Part shown: positions 25,401 through 34,221 of the stretch, in pieces
Numbering within the stretch: the first letter of the stretch is position 1
How the letters are laid out: each line of letters starts with the position of its first letter
NCBI GenBank assembly: GCA_029061225.1
Contig: JAIDSM010000019.1
Span: forward strand, 1 to 41,942
DNA from: Muribaculaceae bacterium
GTDB lineage: Bacteria; Bacteroidota; Bacteroidia; Bacteroidales; Muribaculaceae
Direction of reading: 5' to 3'
Length of the DNA: 41,942 nucleotides
The notes under the pieces: model-generated
What the model saw: only the letters and a program-made list of their open reading frames with translations
Databases searched by the model: none
Told to the model about the DNA's origin: nothing
Made by a program: the position numbers and the translations under genes

Positions 25401-28332
25401 TAATGTCCAGATACTTCCCGCTTCTTCAGAAGAGAAACTCAAGGTGAAGACCGAGACGTTCCGCGACAAAGTTTCGGCCGGAGACGTGGAGCGCTGGTCG
25501 TTCCGATTCCTCAGGGGTTCGCACGATCTCAGTTCAGCGGAAGAAATACCTGCTTTTGCAGTGATGACAGACGCGGCGTTGAACGCCATCACTCCGTTCA
25601 AATGGAATTTCTCCCCGAATTCCGGCAGATACGGCATTTATTACTCCATGAGGGATCCGGGCAATCTATCCAGATATATGCGCACTGATCTGAGCAATGT
25701 CAAATATCTGTCATATTCTTCGCTATCAATGCCCGCGATCAACGATTATGGTATGCGCTGGGGACTTGACGGCGGAATAAACTATGGAAGCGGTGCGGTA
25801 TATATTACCGGAGGCGTAGTCAATGAAATGGCAGTGATGCGCAGTGCACCCCAAAGGATGATGATGAAATCCTCGGCTCCGGCGATGGCCTCTATGGCTA
25901 CCGCAGATGCCGACGATGGAGTGATGGAGGATATGATAGCAGAGGTTGAAGAGGAAGCCGCTCTTGAAGAGCCGATGATTCGCGGAGTTGCAGAGAACGG
26001 TGAGACTGCCGTGGACGCTGATAAACCGGAACTTCGTGATACTCAGTGTCCCGTTGCGTTCTTCATGCCAAACCTCGTTTCGGATAAAGACGGCATAGTC
26101 AATGTAGACTTCACCGTTCCGAACTTCAATACCACATGGGCTTTCCAGATGATAGGTTACGACCGCGAACTTCAGATAGCTAAGACAACCCTTGAAACCG
26201 TAGCGTCAAAACCGATCATGGTCTCGGCTCATGCTCCGCGTTTCGTACGTACGGGAGATGCCATAGCGCTTACTGCTACTGTCTTCAACAACAGCGACGC
26301 TAAATGCTCGCCCAAGTGCCGCATAGAGCTCATCGACCTCATTTCCGGTAAGTCGATAGCAGTACAAGATTTCACACCGGAGTCAATCGACATCTCTTCA
26401 AGCCGTTTGATTTCGATGCTCTGGGATGTTCCTTCCGATGTGTCGGCAGTCGGTTTTAGGGTTTACGCCGAAGCGAATGACCATCGCGACGGCGAGCAGG
26501 CACTCGTCCCTGTTTTGCCTGCTTCCTCACCCGTAGTGGAGTCAACGCCTTTCTGGATGGCTCCCGGCTCCGACCATATTGACGTGAAACTCCCTAAATT
26601 CAAGGATACCGACCAAGTGACTCTGCAGTATTGCGATAATCCTGCTTGGTATTGCCTCACGGCTTTGCCCGATATAGTGAAACCTGACTCAAAGAGTGTG
26701 ACCGCGAAGATGAAGGCGTTGTTCGGCAACACTGTAGCCTACAATCTGATTTCTTCTCGCCCTGTCCTCAAGAGTGGACTTGAGATTCTGCTGAGCGATA
26801 AGGATTCTGAGTTCGCAGCACTGAAGAGCAATCTCGAAAAGGACGGGAACTTAAAGATAACCCAACTTTCCAATACGCCATGGGTCAACAATGCGGAGTC
26901 TGAGACTCTCCGTATGAGCCGCCTCGGTTTCCTGCTCGACGATACGGAAGCGACGAAGACAATCGGTGAAATTCTCGATGATGTAAGGAGTCTGCAGATG
27001 TCTGACGGTGGATGGAGCTGGTGTCCGGAAATGGAGTCCTCTACTTGGATCACCAGTGAAGTACTTCGATATTTTGCTATGATTGTAAGGGCTGGGGCTG
27101 AGGGTTGCCTCGGAGACTCTAAGTCTATGATCTCGAATGGTATTAGGTATGTTGACTCTGAGACAGTCAAAAACTATAAGAAATACCATAAGAAAGGAGA
27201 ATCACTCAGCTATCTGCTTGATTGGCTGTATGTTCGCGGCAGTTTCTCGGCTTCCTATATTTCTTCCGGCTCAGCAGGACGTGAGATGAACTCGATAGCT
27301 GATAAAGCCCGTAAGGATATCGGGGCGGAATGGAAAGACTGGGGAATCGGACGGAAGGCGAAGGCAGCTATCGTGCTGTGGCGTGGCGGAGACCACTCTA
27401 AGGCAAGCGAGATTCTGGAATCCCTTCGCCAGTATGCCTCTGAAAGTCCGGAAAAGGGTATGTGGTTCGACAATCTGAATTCAGGCTGGGGTGGAATGTC
27501 CGTTCTGCAGACTACTACCCTCGTGCTTGAGGCATTCGCTGAAATCCAACCTTCCAACGCTATAGTTGATTCACTCCGCCAGTGGCTCGTGCTCGGACGC
27601 CAGTATCAGGACTGGGGCAAGGATACATATACAGTGGAGACGGTCAACGCTATACTGACTTCCGGCTCGGACTGGTATGGAGATCAGGCTTCCCTGGCTT
27701 CATCGACAGGTACTTCACCTGAAATCTCGCTCAAGGGAAAGAAGATCAAATTGCCTGAAAGCGCGAAACTCACAGGAGCGTTTACTCTTACTCTTGATGC
27801 CAAGGATGCTTCCGGAAAGACACTTTCTGTCTCACGCAAGGGTGCCTCTCCCGCATGGGGCGGTGTGATAAGCCAGTATGAGGCTCCGATTATGGAGGTC
27901 AAACCTGCCGACGTTCCTGAACTTTCAATTCGTAAGAGCATCGTAGCTCTTGTGGAGGGAGCCGATGGCAAACTGATTCCGAAGGAAGGCATTGAACTAA
28001 AGAAAGGTATGATGGTGCGCGTTACCCTCTTCATCAATGCGGGACGTGACATGGACTATGTGGCCGTTACTGACGAAAGAAGTGCATGCCTCGAACCCGT
28101 CGACCAGCTCTCAGGCTACCGCCGTTCTGACGGAATAGGTTTCTACCGCGAGGTTCGCGACTCACAGACCAATCTTTTCTTCGGCTGGATGCCGAAAGGA
28201 CAGCATGTGGTAAGCTTTGACTGCCGCGTATCCCAGGATGGTCAGTTCTCCTGCGGCATCGCTACCGCCCAGTCACAGTACTCCCCCACTACCGTCGCCC
28301 ACTCCGCAGGCATGACCCTAAATGTGAAATAA
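22489..28332 (+). CDS. Alpha-2-macroglobulin family protein (thioester motif absent)
   Basis: At 1947 residues this is the largest gene here. A Sec signal peptide (about 1-30, ending DASA) without a lipobox cysteine suggests a periplasmic protein. After an N-terminal helical region (about 30-390) come macroglobulin-like beta domains (MG2-type around 480-700, with YVQILADRALLHPGDSVK), a Met- and acid-rich flexible segment (1112-1165), the signature FFMPNLVSDKDGIVNVDFTVPNF-like MG7 start (about 1187), and an alpha-helical thioester-type domain (about 1390-1750, with LQMSDGGWSWCPEM). The CxEQ thioester motif is missing throughout, so it cannot crosslink proteases in the classical way. Bacterial homologues are thought to be periplasmic protease traps. 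Length fits Bacteroidetes members. It is the last gene of the divergent module beside the ECF sigma factor, closed by a terminator. Confidence 0.9.
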   Translation: MKIHLHSLRTVALSATVVLLGGFLFQDASAKTVRNSKTIKKTQMKGPDFAYPQTVEKNASEALDAALAHGDWPAAVDATIQIATAENLVSHGNAVRSISKIDSVAAAAPSAWRPAFQYVKACVYSSIYGSIRWQADSRKLPLNDVPENPYEWSREIFADKVFSLCSKIMDESAGDSRPLKDWAKFIDNASDAYALGMTVEEFLSSRCFAQLGNFADETRDVIPFFSTNSTPVTPGQKCSSLRDKAIDRLIESSAKRGQSLLLAQAIVDKANILPSSMRMRSLLDGYERVKGTEGEQLILSNLRDFVNEDPMSGMESPFPYTEKQYLDLLRKSVTDFPKGRYVNNLKNIINDMCQPASEIWYMGQYLTSSDITLEAKLVNCNESWALIYDYAPYANSSDNQPKTKEIAARCRLVKAVRLSADGTIPFNAKTKANVGRLPKGTYVVIPSATDNGKGIYSNILNHDWRQPFTVSDISVMTLQYPDAKTRVFVVDGADGHPVEGAQVKVYSRKNYSTPRKLVNTLTTDKDGSVTISEERFEIEAFFNGSKWTNDSRYYNSTARRDTTVRNYVQILADRALLHPGDSVKAAVVAYSSRDNDMQLNEGMAFDVILRDANGKEVTKKYVKTDRFGRATVDFEVPSQGLLGAWQLLACDANKRWLGSASIQVADYVAPTFFITSEHSDEDVNPGDVVSLKGQVLTYSGMPVGGATVRYSVSYTPPMRWFASGFATYDSSVVADADGKYSIDLPTANLKGTPFERGIFSVQLSATSPAGESQNGPTERFAIGKEYNVYASAHDVTLDIADSIPSVYFFVNDMLGRRVKKELSYEMIDNTTKEIVASGTFTSPLLDIPAKDYPSALYTVNVTMKEDPQVKAEMLLTLWRNTDREAPAGTKLWVPSDRILVKDGQTTADVSVGSGVADRWIPAVLSADGEILKTEWLHVEKENLSIPVMAPKGSQKYQLNLNWMSDLDTDMANVQILPASSEEKLKVKTETFRDKVSAGDVERWSFRFLRGSHDLSSAEEIPAFAVMTDAALNAITPFKWNFSPNSGRYGIYYSMRDPGNLSRYMRTDLSNVKYLSYSSLSMPAINDYGMRWGLDGGINYGSGAVYITGGVVNEMAVMRSAPQRMMMKSSAPAMASMATADADDGVMEDMIAEVEEEAALEEPMIRGVAENGETAVDADKPELRDTQCPVAFFMPNLVSDKDGIVNVDFTVPNFNTTWAFQMIGYDRELQIAKTTLETVASKPIMVSAHAPRFVRTGDAIALTATVFNNSDAKCSPKCRIELIDLISGKSIAVQDFTPESIDISSSRLISMLWDVPSDVSAVGFRVYAEANDHRDGEQALVPVLPASSPVVESTPFWMAPGSDHIDVKLPKFKDTDQVTLQYCDNPAWYCLTALPDIVKPDSKSVTAKMKALFGNTVAYNLISSRPVLKSGLEILLSDKDSEFAALKSNLEKDGNLKITQLSNTPWVNNAESETLRMSRLGFLLDDTEATKTIGEILDDVRSLQMSDGGWSWCPEMESSTWITSEVLRYFAMIVRAGAEGCLGDSKSMISNGIRYVDSETVKNYKKYHKKGESLSYLLDWLYVRGSFSASYISSGSAGREMNSIADKARKDIGAEWKDWGIGRKAKAAIVLWRGGDHSKASEILESLRQYASESPEKGMWFDNLNSGWGGMSVLQTTTLVLEAFAEIQPSNAIVDSLRQWLVLGRQYQDWGKDTYTVETVNAILTSGSDWYGDQASLASSTGTSPEISLKGKKIKLPESAKLTGAFTLTLDAKDASGKTLSVSRKGASPAWGGVISQYEAPIMEVKPADVPELSIRKSIVALVEGADGKLIPKEGIELKKGMMVRVTLFINAGRDMDYVAVTDERSACLEPVDQLSGYRRSDGIGFYREVRDSQTNLFFGWMPKGQHVVSFDCRVSQDGQFSCGIATAQSQYSPTTVAHSAGMTLNVK

Positions 28333-28380
28333 CAAGTACCCCCGGGTTCTATTCAGAAGCCGAGCGGCACTACAGAATTT

Positions 28381-28417
28381 CGCCCTTCTATCGCTATTTG
28401 CGACGGGAGGGCGTTTT
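28381..28417 (+). terminator. Rho-independent terminator after the macroglobulin gene
   Basis: CGCCCTTC (28381-28388) pairs with GGAGGGCG (28406-28413), with an inner TCGC/GCGA helix (28391-28394 with 28400-28403) and a TTTT run following. The stretch 28418-28474 shows nothing further. Confidence 0.8.
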
Positions 28418-28474
28418 GTTGAATGATGACTATACAAAATTGCACACTTTTCCCCAAATTATGCCATTTAAAAA

Positions 28475-28505
28475 TTGGATATTTAAGAATTTTTAAGTAT
28501 CTTTG
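28475..28505 (+). promoter_or_regulatory. Promoter of the nuo-atp cluster
   Basis: TTG at 28475-28477 and TATCTTTG at 28498-28505, 20 bp apart, match the Bacteroidetes consensus fully. Transcription would begin near 28512, giving a leader of about 68 bases before nuoA. It is the only strong promoter match I found ahead of the whole nuo-atp-nuo series. Confidence 0.8.
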
Positions 28506-28579
28506 CACTCGAATAGTGGACTCATTGTGCGCCATTCAACCTTGACATCAGAATAAACAATTAAAACACAATAACATCT

Positions 28580-28951
28580 ATGAATTTACTGTTGGAAATA
28601 AGCAACGGAGACCTTGCGGTTACCGCGACCCTCACCGGCATGGGACTGGTGTTTGCCGCGCTGCTCATCGCAAAACTCATCTCCCCTAAATCCTACTCGG
28701 TAAAGAAAGGCGAAACCTATGAATGCGGTATCCCGACCCGCGGCGAATCTATGATTCAGTTTAAGTCGGGCTATTACATCTTCGCCATCCTGTTTCTTCT
28801 CTTCGATGTCGAGACAGTCTTCCTCTATCCCTGGGCCACAATCATGCGCTCTCTCGGACCTAACGGACTCCTCTGCGTCGCAATCTTCATGTTTATTCTT
28901 ATTTTAGGCCTGGCTTACGCCTGGCGGAAAGGAGCGCTCAAATGGCAGTAA
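28580..28951 (+). CDS. nuoA: Complex I subunit NuoA
   Basis: NuoA is a small three-helix subunit at the junction of the membrane and peripheral arms of the proton-pumping quinone reductase. The 123-residue product shows the family segments [16 protein letters not shown] (cytoplasmic loop) and [15 protein letters not shown] in the second helix, with the expected acidic residues. Length is typical. Its last 10 bases overlap the start of nuoB (ATGGCAGTAA), indicating translational coupling. Confidence 0.95.
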   Translation: MNLLLEISNGDLAVTATLTGMGLVFAALLIAKLISPKSYSVKKGETYECGIPTRGESMIQFKSGYYIFAILFLLFDVETVFLYPWATIMRSLGPNGLLCVAIFMFILILGLAYAWRKGALKWQ

Positions 28952-29559
28952 AGGAACCATCCATCAAGTCGATGACCCACGATGACTTCAAGGACAACGA
29001 ATACATCGACAAACTTGTAGAGGAACTCAACGCCACCGGAGCCAACGTGATGGTCGGCAAACTTGACCAGCTCATCAACTGGGGTATCTCCAACTCCCTT
29101 TGGCCTCTCTGCTTCGGTACGTCATGCTGCGCCATCGAGTTCATGTGTCTCGGAGCAGCACGCTACGATATGGCCCGCTTTGGCTTCGAGGTAGCCCGAA
29201 ACTCCCCGCGTCAGGCAGACTACATCATGGTGCAGGGCACTATCGTACACAAGATGGCTCCCGCCCTCGTTCGCCTCTACGAACAGCTCGCTGAGCCTAA
29301 ATACGTCATCGCCTGCGGCGGTTGCGCCGTCAGCGGCGGTCCCTTCAAGAAGTCTTATTGCGTGGTTGACGGAGTCGACAAGATCATCCCCGTCGATGTC
29401 TTTATCCCGGGTTGCCCCCCGCGCCCGGAGGCTATGTTCTACGGCCTCATGCAGCTGCAGCGCAAGATCAAGCTCCAGAAGTTCTTCGGTGGCGTCAACC
29501 GCCAGGAGAAGATCCAGGAGTTCTTCCGTCAGCATCCGACCGAAGTTGGCGAGTATTAA
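28942..29559 (+). CDS. nuoB: Complex I subunit NuoB (N2 cluster)
   Basis: NuoB carries the terminal 4Fe-4S cluster N2 that passes electrons to quinone. The four ligands are present: the tandem Cys62-Cys63 in TSCCAIEF, Cys128 in ACGGC and Cys158 in GCPPRPE. The 205-residue length is normal. It overlaps nuoA by 10 bp and is separated from nuoCD by 45 bp that include three exact tandem copies of a 7-base unit. Confidence 0.96.
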   Translation: MAVKEPSIKSMTHDDFKDNEYIDKLVEELNATGANVMVGKLDQLINWGISNSLWPLCFGTSCCAIEFMCLGAARYDMARFGFEVARNSPRQADYIMVQGTIVHKMAPALVRLYEQLAEPKYVIACGGCAVSGGPFKKSYCVVDGVDKIIPVDVFIPGCPPRPEAMFYGLMQLQRKIKLQKFFGGVNRQEKIQEFFRQHPTEVGEY

Positions 29560-29581
29560 TCTCCTTTACACTTAAATCTTA

Positions 29582-29602
29582 ACACTTAACACTTAACACT
29601 TA
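29582..29602 (+). repeat. Tandem 7-bp repeat at the nuoB-nuoCD junction
   Basis: Three exact copies of ACACTTA run up to two bases before the nuoCD start; further degenerate copies precede them from about 29568. Confidence 0.8.
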
Positions 29603-29604
29603 TA

Positions 29605-31233
29605 ATGAGCGTTAAAGACTGCATCAGCAAGATTTGCCCGTCGGCTACCTTTGAGGAAGGTGATATCCTTCTCGTCAATGTCCCCGCCGGAGACTGGCGC
29701 AAACTTGCTACAGAACTCAAACACAACCCCGAGCTCAATTTCGACGTGCTGACAGCTGTTGTCGGCATGGACTGGAAAGATTCTCTGGGTGTGGTATATT
29801 ATTTCACAGCTACGTCCCACAACTGGGAGATGCTCTCTGTGAAGGTCGCTGTCGCCGACCGTGAAAACCCTTATATACATACTGTTTCCGACCTCTGGAA
29901 GGTAGCGAACTTCCAGGAGCGCGAGGTATATGATTTCTTCGGAATCAAATTCATCGATCATCCCGACATGCGCCGCTTCTTCCTTCGCAACGACTGGAAG
30001 GGTTTCCCCCTCCGCAAGGATTACGACGCCGACCCCAAGCTAAATCCGATTCCGGTAGACGACGAGAAGAACGAGGATGATACCGTTTCTTATCGTGAGC
30101 AACCCGACGGCACCATCAAAGGTATCCCGGGCAAGGTGTTTAAGGAAGGCGATTATGTTGTGAATGTAGGTCCTCAGCATCCCTCAACTCATGGCGTGAT
30201 GCGTTTCCGCGCCGCTATCGACGGCGAGGAGGTCAAGAAGGTCGACGTTGTTTCCGGTTATATACACAGAGGCATCGAGAAACTTTGCGAAAGCCTCGGC
30301 TATCCCCAGATTCTCCACTTTACTGACCGTATGGACTATATGAGCGCGCATCAGAACCGTCACTGCCTCTGTATGTGCATAGAGAAGGCATTGGGTCTTG
30401 TGATTCCGGAACGTGCCGTCGTTATCCGTACGATGATGGACGAGCTCATGCGTATTTCAAGCCATCTCCTCAGCTTCGGCTGTACGGCTATGGACCTTGG
30501 CGCGACTACAGCTTTCTTCTATGGCTTCCGTGAGCGCGAGCAGATCCTTGATATTTTCGAAAAGACCTGTGGTGCACGTATGTCGATGAACTATAACGTC
30601 ATAGGCGGTGTTATCGCAGACCTCCACCCCGACTTCGTTAAGGATGTTAAGGCGCTTCTCGCCATCATGCCGGAGCGTCTGAAGGAATACCACAAGGTAT
30701 ATTCCGGCAATATCATCGCTAAAAACCGTATGGTTGGTGTCGGTCATCTCAGTCATGAAGATGCCATCAACTACTGCATCACCGGTCCTTCTGGACGTGG
30801 CTCCAACTGGAGCTGCGACTGCCGTAAGAAACACCCGTATGCCGCCTACAATCAGGTTGAGTTTGACGAGGTGCTCCTTGACGGATGCGATTCTTATTCA
30901 CGCTACATGGTCCGCATGAAGGAGATCGAGCAGAGCTGCCGAATCCTTGAGCAGCTTGTCGATCGCATTCCGGAAGGCGATATCCGCGCCCAAGTTCCGA
31001 AGATCGTGAAGCTCCCCGCAGGACACTGGTATACTCAGGTGGAAGCATCACGCGGCACTTTTGGTGTCTACATCGAGAGCGATGGAGGTAAGACTCCGTT
31101 CCGCGTTCACTTCCAGAGCCCATGCTTCAATCTCGTCGGCGTTATGGATCTCTGCTGCCGAGGCAACATGATAGCCGACCTCATCACCATCGGAGCCGCT
31201 CTTGACTTCGTAATTCCAGACATTGACCGCTAA
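29605..31233 (+). CDS. nuoCD: Fused complex I subunit NuoCD
   Basis: Subunits C and D, separate in many bacteria, are fused here in one 542-residue protein. The C part (about 1-150) includes YYFTATSHNWEMLSVKVAV and the signature EREVYDFFGIKFIDHPDMRR. The D part, related to NiFe-hydrogenase large subunits, starts near 188 with VNVGPQHPSTHGVMRF; its HPSTHG loop helps form the quinone site. It continues through SGYIHRGIEKL, DRMDYMSAHQNRH and the C-terminal FNLVGVMDLCCRGNMIADL. Together they form the quinone-reducing part of the peripheral arm. The next gene, nuoH, follows after 18 bp; nuoE, nuoF and nuoG are absent between them. Confidence 0.96.
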   Translation: MSVKDCISKICPSATFEEGDILLVNVPAGDWRKLATELKHNPELNFDVLTAVVGMDWKDSLGVVYYFTATSHNWEMLSVKVAVADRENPYIHTVSDLWKVANFQEREVYDFFGIKFIDHPDMRRFFLRNDWKGFPLRKDYDADPKLNPIPVDDEKNEDDTVSYREQPDGTIKGIPGKVFKEGDYVVNVGPQHPSTHGVMRFRAAIDGEEVKKVDVVSGYIHRGIEKLCESLGYPQILHFTDRMDYMSAHQNRHCLCMCIEKALGLVIPERAVVIRTMMDELMRISSHLLSFGCTAMDLGATTAFFYGFREREQILDIFEKTCGARMSMNYNVIGGVIADLHPDFVKDVKALLAIMPERLKEYHKVYSGNIIAKNRMVGVGHLSHEDAINYCITGPSGRGSNWSCDCRKKHPYAAYNQVEFDEVLLDGCDSYSRYMVRMKEIEQSCRILEQLVDRIPEGDIRAQVPKIVKLPAGHWYTQVEASRGTFGVYIESDGGKTPFRVHFQSPCFNLVGVMDLCCRGNMIADLITIGAALDFVIPDIDR

Positions 31234-31251
31234 CTATAACTCAGAATCGAC

Positions 31252-32328
31252 ATGTTTGACTTTGGTATTGTAACTAACTGGATCAATGACCTGCTCGTAG
31301 GATGCATGCCCGTATGGGCCGCAACCCTCATCGAGTGCGTCATCATCGGAGTCCTGATACTGCTCACCTATACGGTGCTCGCACTTTTCTATATTCTCTA
31401 CGAACGTAAGCTATGCGCATGGTTCCAGTGCCGTCTCGGCCCTATGCGTGTTGGTCCCTGGGGTCTTCTTCAGGTATTCGCGGATATGTTCAAGATCCTT
31501 ATCAAGGAGCTTATTTCCCTTAAAGGCACCGACAAGTTCCTCTTCAAGCTCGCCCCTTACATCATCATCACCTCATCTGTAGTGATGCTTGCATGTCTTC
31601 CGTGGGGCCGAGGCCTGCAGATTATCGACTACAACATCGGTATCTTCTTCATTCTTGCAGTATCCAGCGTGGGCGTTCTCGGCATCCTGCTCGCGGGCTG
31701 GTCGTCCAACAACAAGTATACGCTTATCGGCGCTATGCGTTCCGGCGCGCAGATGATCTCCTACGAGCTCTCCCTCGGTCTGGCCCTTATGTCGATCGTA
31801 GTGCTCGCCGGAACCATGAACATCAATGAACTCGTGGCTCTGCAGGAACACGCATGGTTTATATTCCAAGGCTGGCTTCCTGCCGTAGTTGCTTTCATCA
31901 TTTATGTGATCGCGGCTACCGCCGAGACAAACCGTGGCCCGTTCGACCTTCCTGAGGCAGAGCATGAGCTTACCGCCGGCTACCACACCGAGTATTCCGG
32001 TATCCACTTCGGTTTCTTCTACCTCGCTGAATACCTCAACCTCTTCATCGTCAGCGGTATCGCTTCTCTGATGTTCCTCGGCGGCTGGATGCCTTTCCAT
32101 ATCGCCGGTTGGGATGGTTTCAACATGGTGATGAACTGGATTCCCGGTCCGATATGGTTCCTCGGAAAGGCTTTCTTCATCAGCTACGTCATCATCTGGT
32201 TTAAATGGACATTCCCACGCGTGCGTATCGACCAGATGCTCGCACTCGAATGGAAATACATGATGCCCTTCGCACTTGTCAACCTCATCGTGATGGCTGT
32301 GTTCGTGGCTCTCGGATGGACATTCTAA
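31252..32328 (+). CDS. nuoH: Complex I subunit NuoH
   Basis: NuoH is the eight-helix membrane subunit that anchors the peripheral arm and forms part of the quinone channel. The 358-residue protein contains the family signatures ERKLCAWFQCRLGPMRVGP (about 50-68), GAMRSGAQMISYELSLGLAL (about 160-180) and AETNRGPFDLPEAEHELTAG followed by HTEYSG, which hold the conserved charged residues. Length is normal. Elsewhere nuoI usually comes next; here the complete ATP synthase set begins 126 bp downstream. Confidence 0.96.
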   Translation: MFDFGIVTNWINDLLVGCMPVWAATLIECVIIGVLILLTYTVLALFYILYERKLCAWFQCRLGPMRVGPWGLLQVFADMFKILIKELISLKGTDKFLFKLAPYIIITSSVVMLACLPWGRGLQIIDYNIGIFFILAVSSVGVLGILLAGWSSNNKYTLIGAMRSGAQMISYELSLGLALMSIVVLAGTMNINELVALQEHAWFIFQGWLPAVVAFIIYVIAATAETNRGPFDLPEAEHELTAGYHTEYSGIHFGFFYLAEYLNLFIVSGIASLMFLGGWMPFHIAGWDGFNMVMNWIPGPIWFLGKAFFISYVIIWFKWTFPRVRIDQMLALEWKYMMPFALVNLIVMAVFVALGWTF

Positions 32329-32401
32329 CCCGACTTTGATATAAATATTTGTCGACACTATATTGAGGACGAAGTCCGAAATACCTGCGACAACCCAAAC
32401 A

Positions 32402-32431
32402 CCTTCAGTCAGCTTGAACCCTGCCTGAAGG
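32402..32431 (+). promoter_or_regulatory. Hairpin in the nuoH-atpD junction
   Basis: CCTTCAGtCAG (32402-32412) pairs with CTGcCTGAAGG (32421-32431) with one mismatch and an 8-base loop. It ends 23 bp before atpD. No T run follows, so it is more likely an mRNA processing or stability element than a terminator. Upstream, a TTTG at about 32335 and TATATTGA 20 bp later form only a partial promoter match. Confidence 0.5.
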
Positions 32432-32436
32432 ACTAA

Positions 32437-33954
<1,518 letters not shown>

Positions 33955-33973
33955 TCATTAGCACTCTGCGATA

Positions 33974-34210
33974 ATGACTTTAGAAATCATTTCACCTCAG
34001 GAAGTCGTCTTTCAGGGCGAAGCGGTATCCGTGACTCTGCCGGGACAGGTAGGTCGCTTCACGGTGCTGAAAAACCATGCCCCGCTGATTTCCGTGCTCG
34101 TTGAGGGAACCGTCGCCTACCGCACTCCAGCAGGAGAAGAGAAGACCTACGACATAAAGGGTGGACTCGCGGACGTGGACAATAACGTAATCTCAGTGTG
34201 CATCTATTAA
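33974..34210 (+). CDS. atpC: ATP synthase F1 subunit epsilon, short form
   Basis: The 78-residue product corresponds to the N-terminal beta-sandwich of epsilon (LEIISPQEVVFQGEAVSVTLPG, then HAPLISVLVEG) that binds gamma and the c-ring. The C-terminal two-helix domain, which in about 135-residue homologues can inhibit ATP hydrolysis, is absent. The gene ends cleanly with TAA, and the next start (atpB) lies 11 bp on, so this is not a frameshift remnant. Short epsilon subunits are known in Bacteroidetes. Confidence 0.93.
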   Translation: MTLEIISPQEVVFQGEAVSVTLPGQVGRFTVLKNHAPLISVLVEGTVAYRTPAGEEKTYDIKGGLADVDNNVISVCIY

Positions 34211-34221
34211 CATCTTCCGCA

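Noticed and set aside
28942..28951. nuoA/nuoB overlap as a possible frameshift.
   Set aside because: Both proteins are complete and of family length; the ATGGCAGTAA overlap is ordinary translational coupling.
31573..32358. A 261-codon minus-strand frame opposite nuoH, and similar long antisense frames opposite atpB, grpE/dnaJ and nuoI (e.g. 39522-40202).
   Set aside because: Each mirrors the codon pattern of a well-identified plus-strand gene and shows no recognisable domain.
34198..34221. GTG start for atpB inside atpC.
   Set aside because: It overlaps the atpC stop and puts a polar stretch before a good signal peptide starting at ATG 34222.
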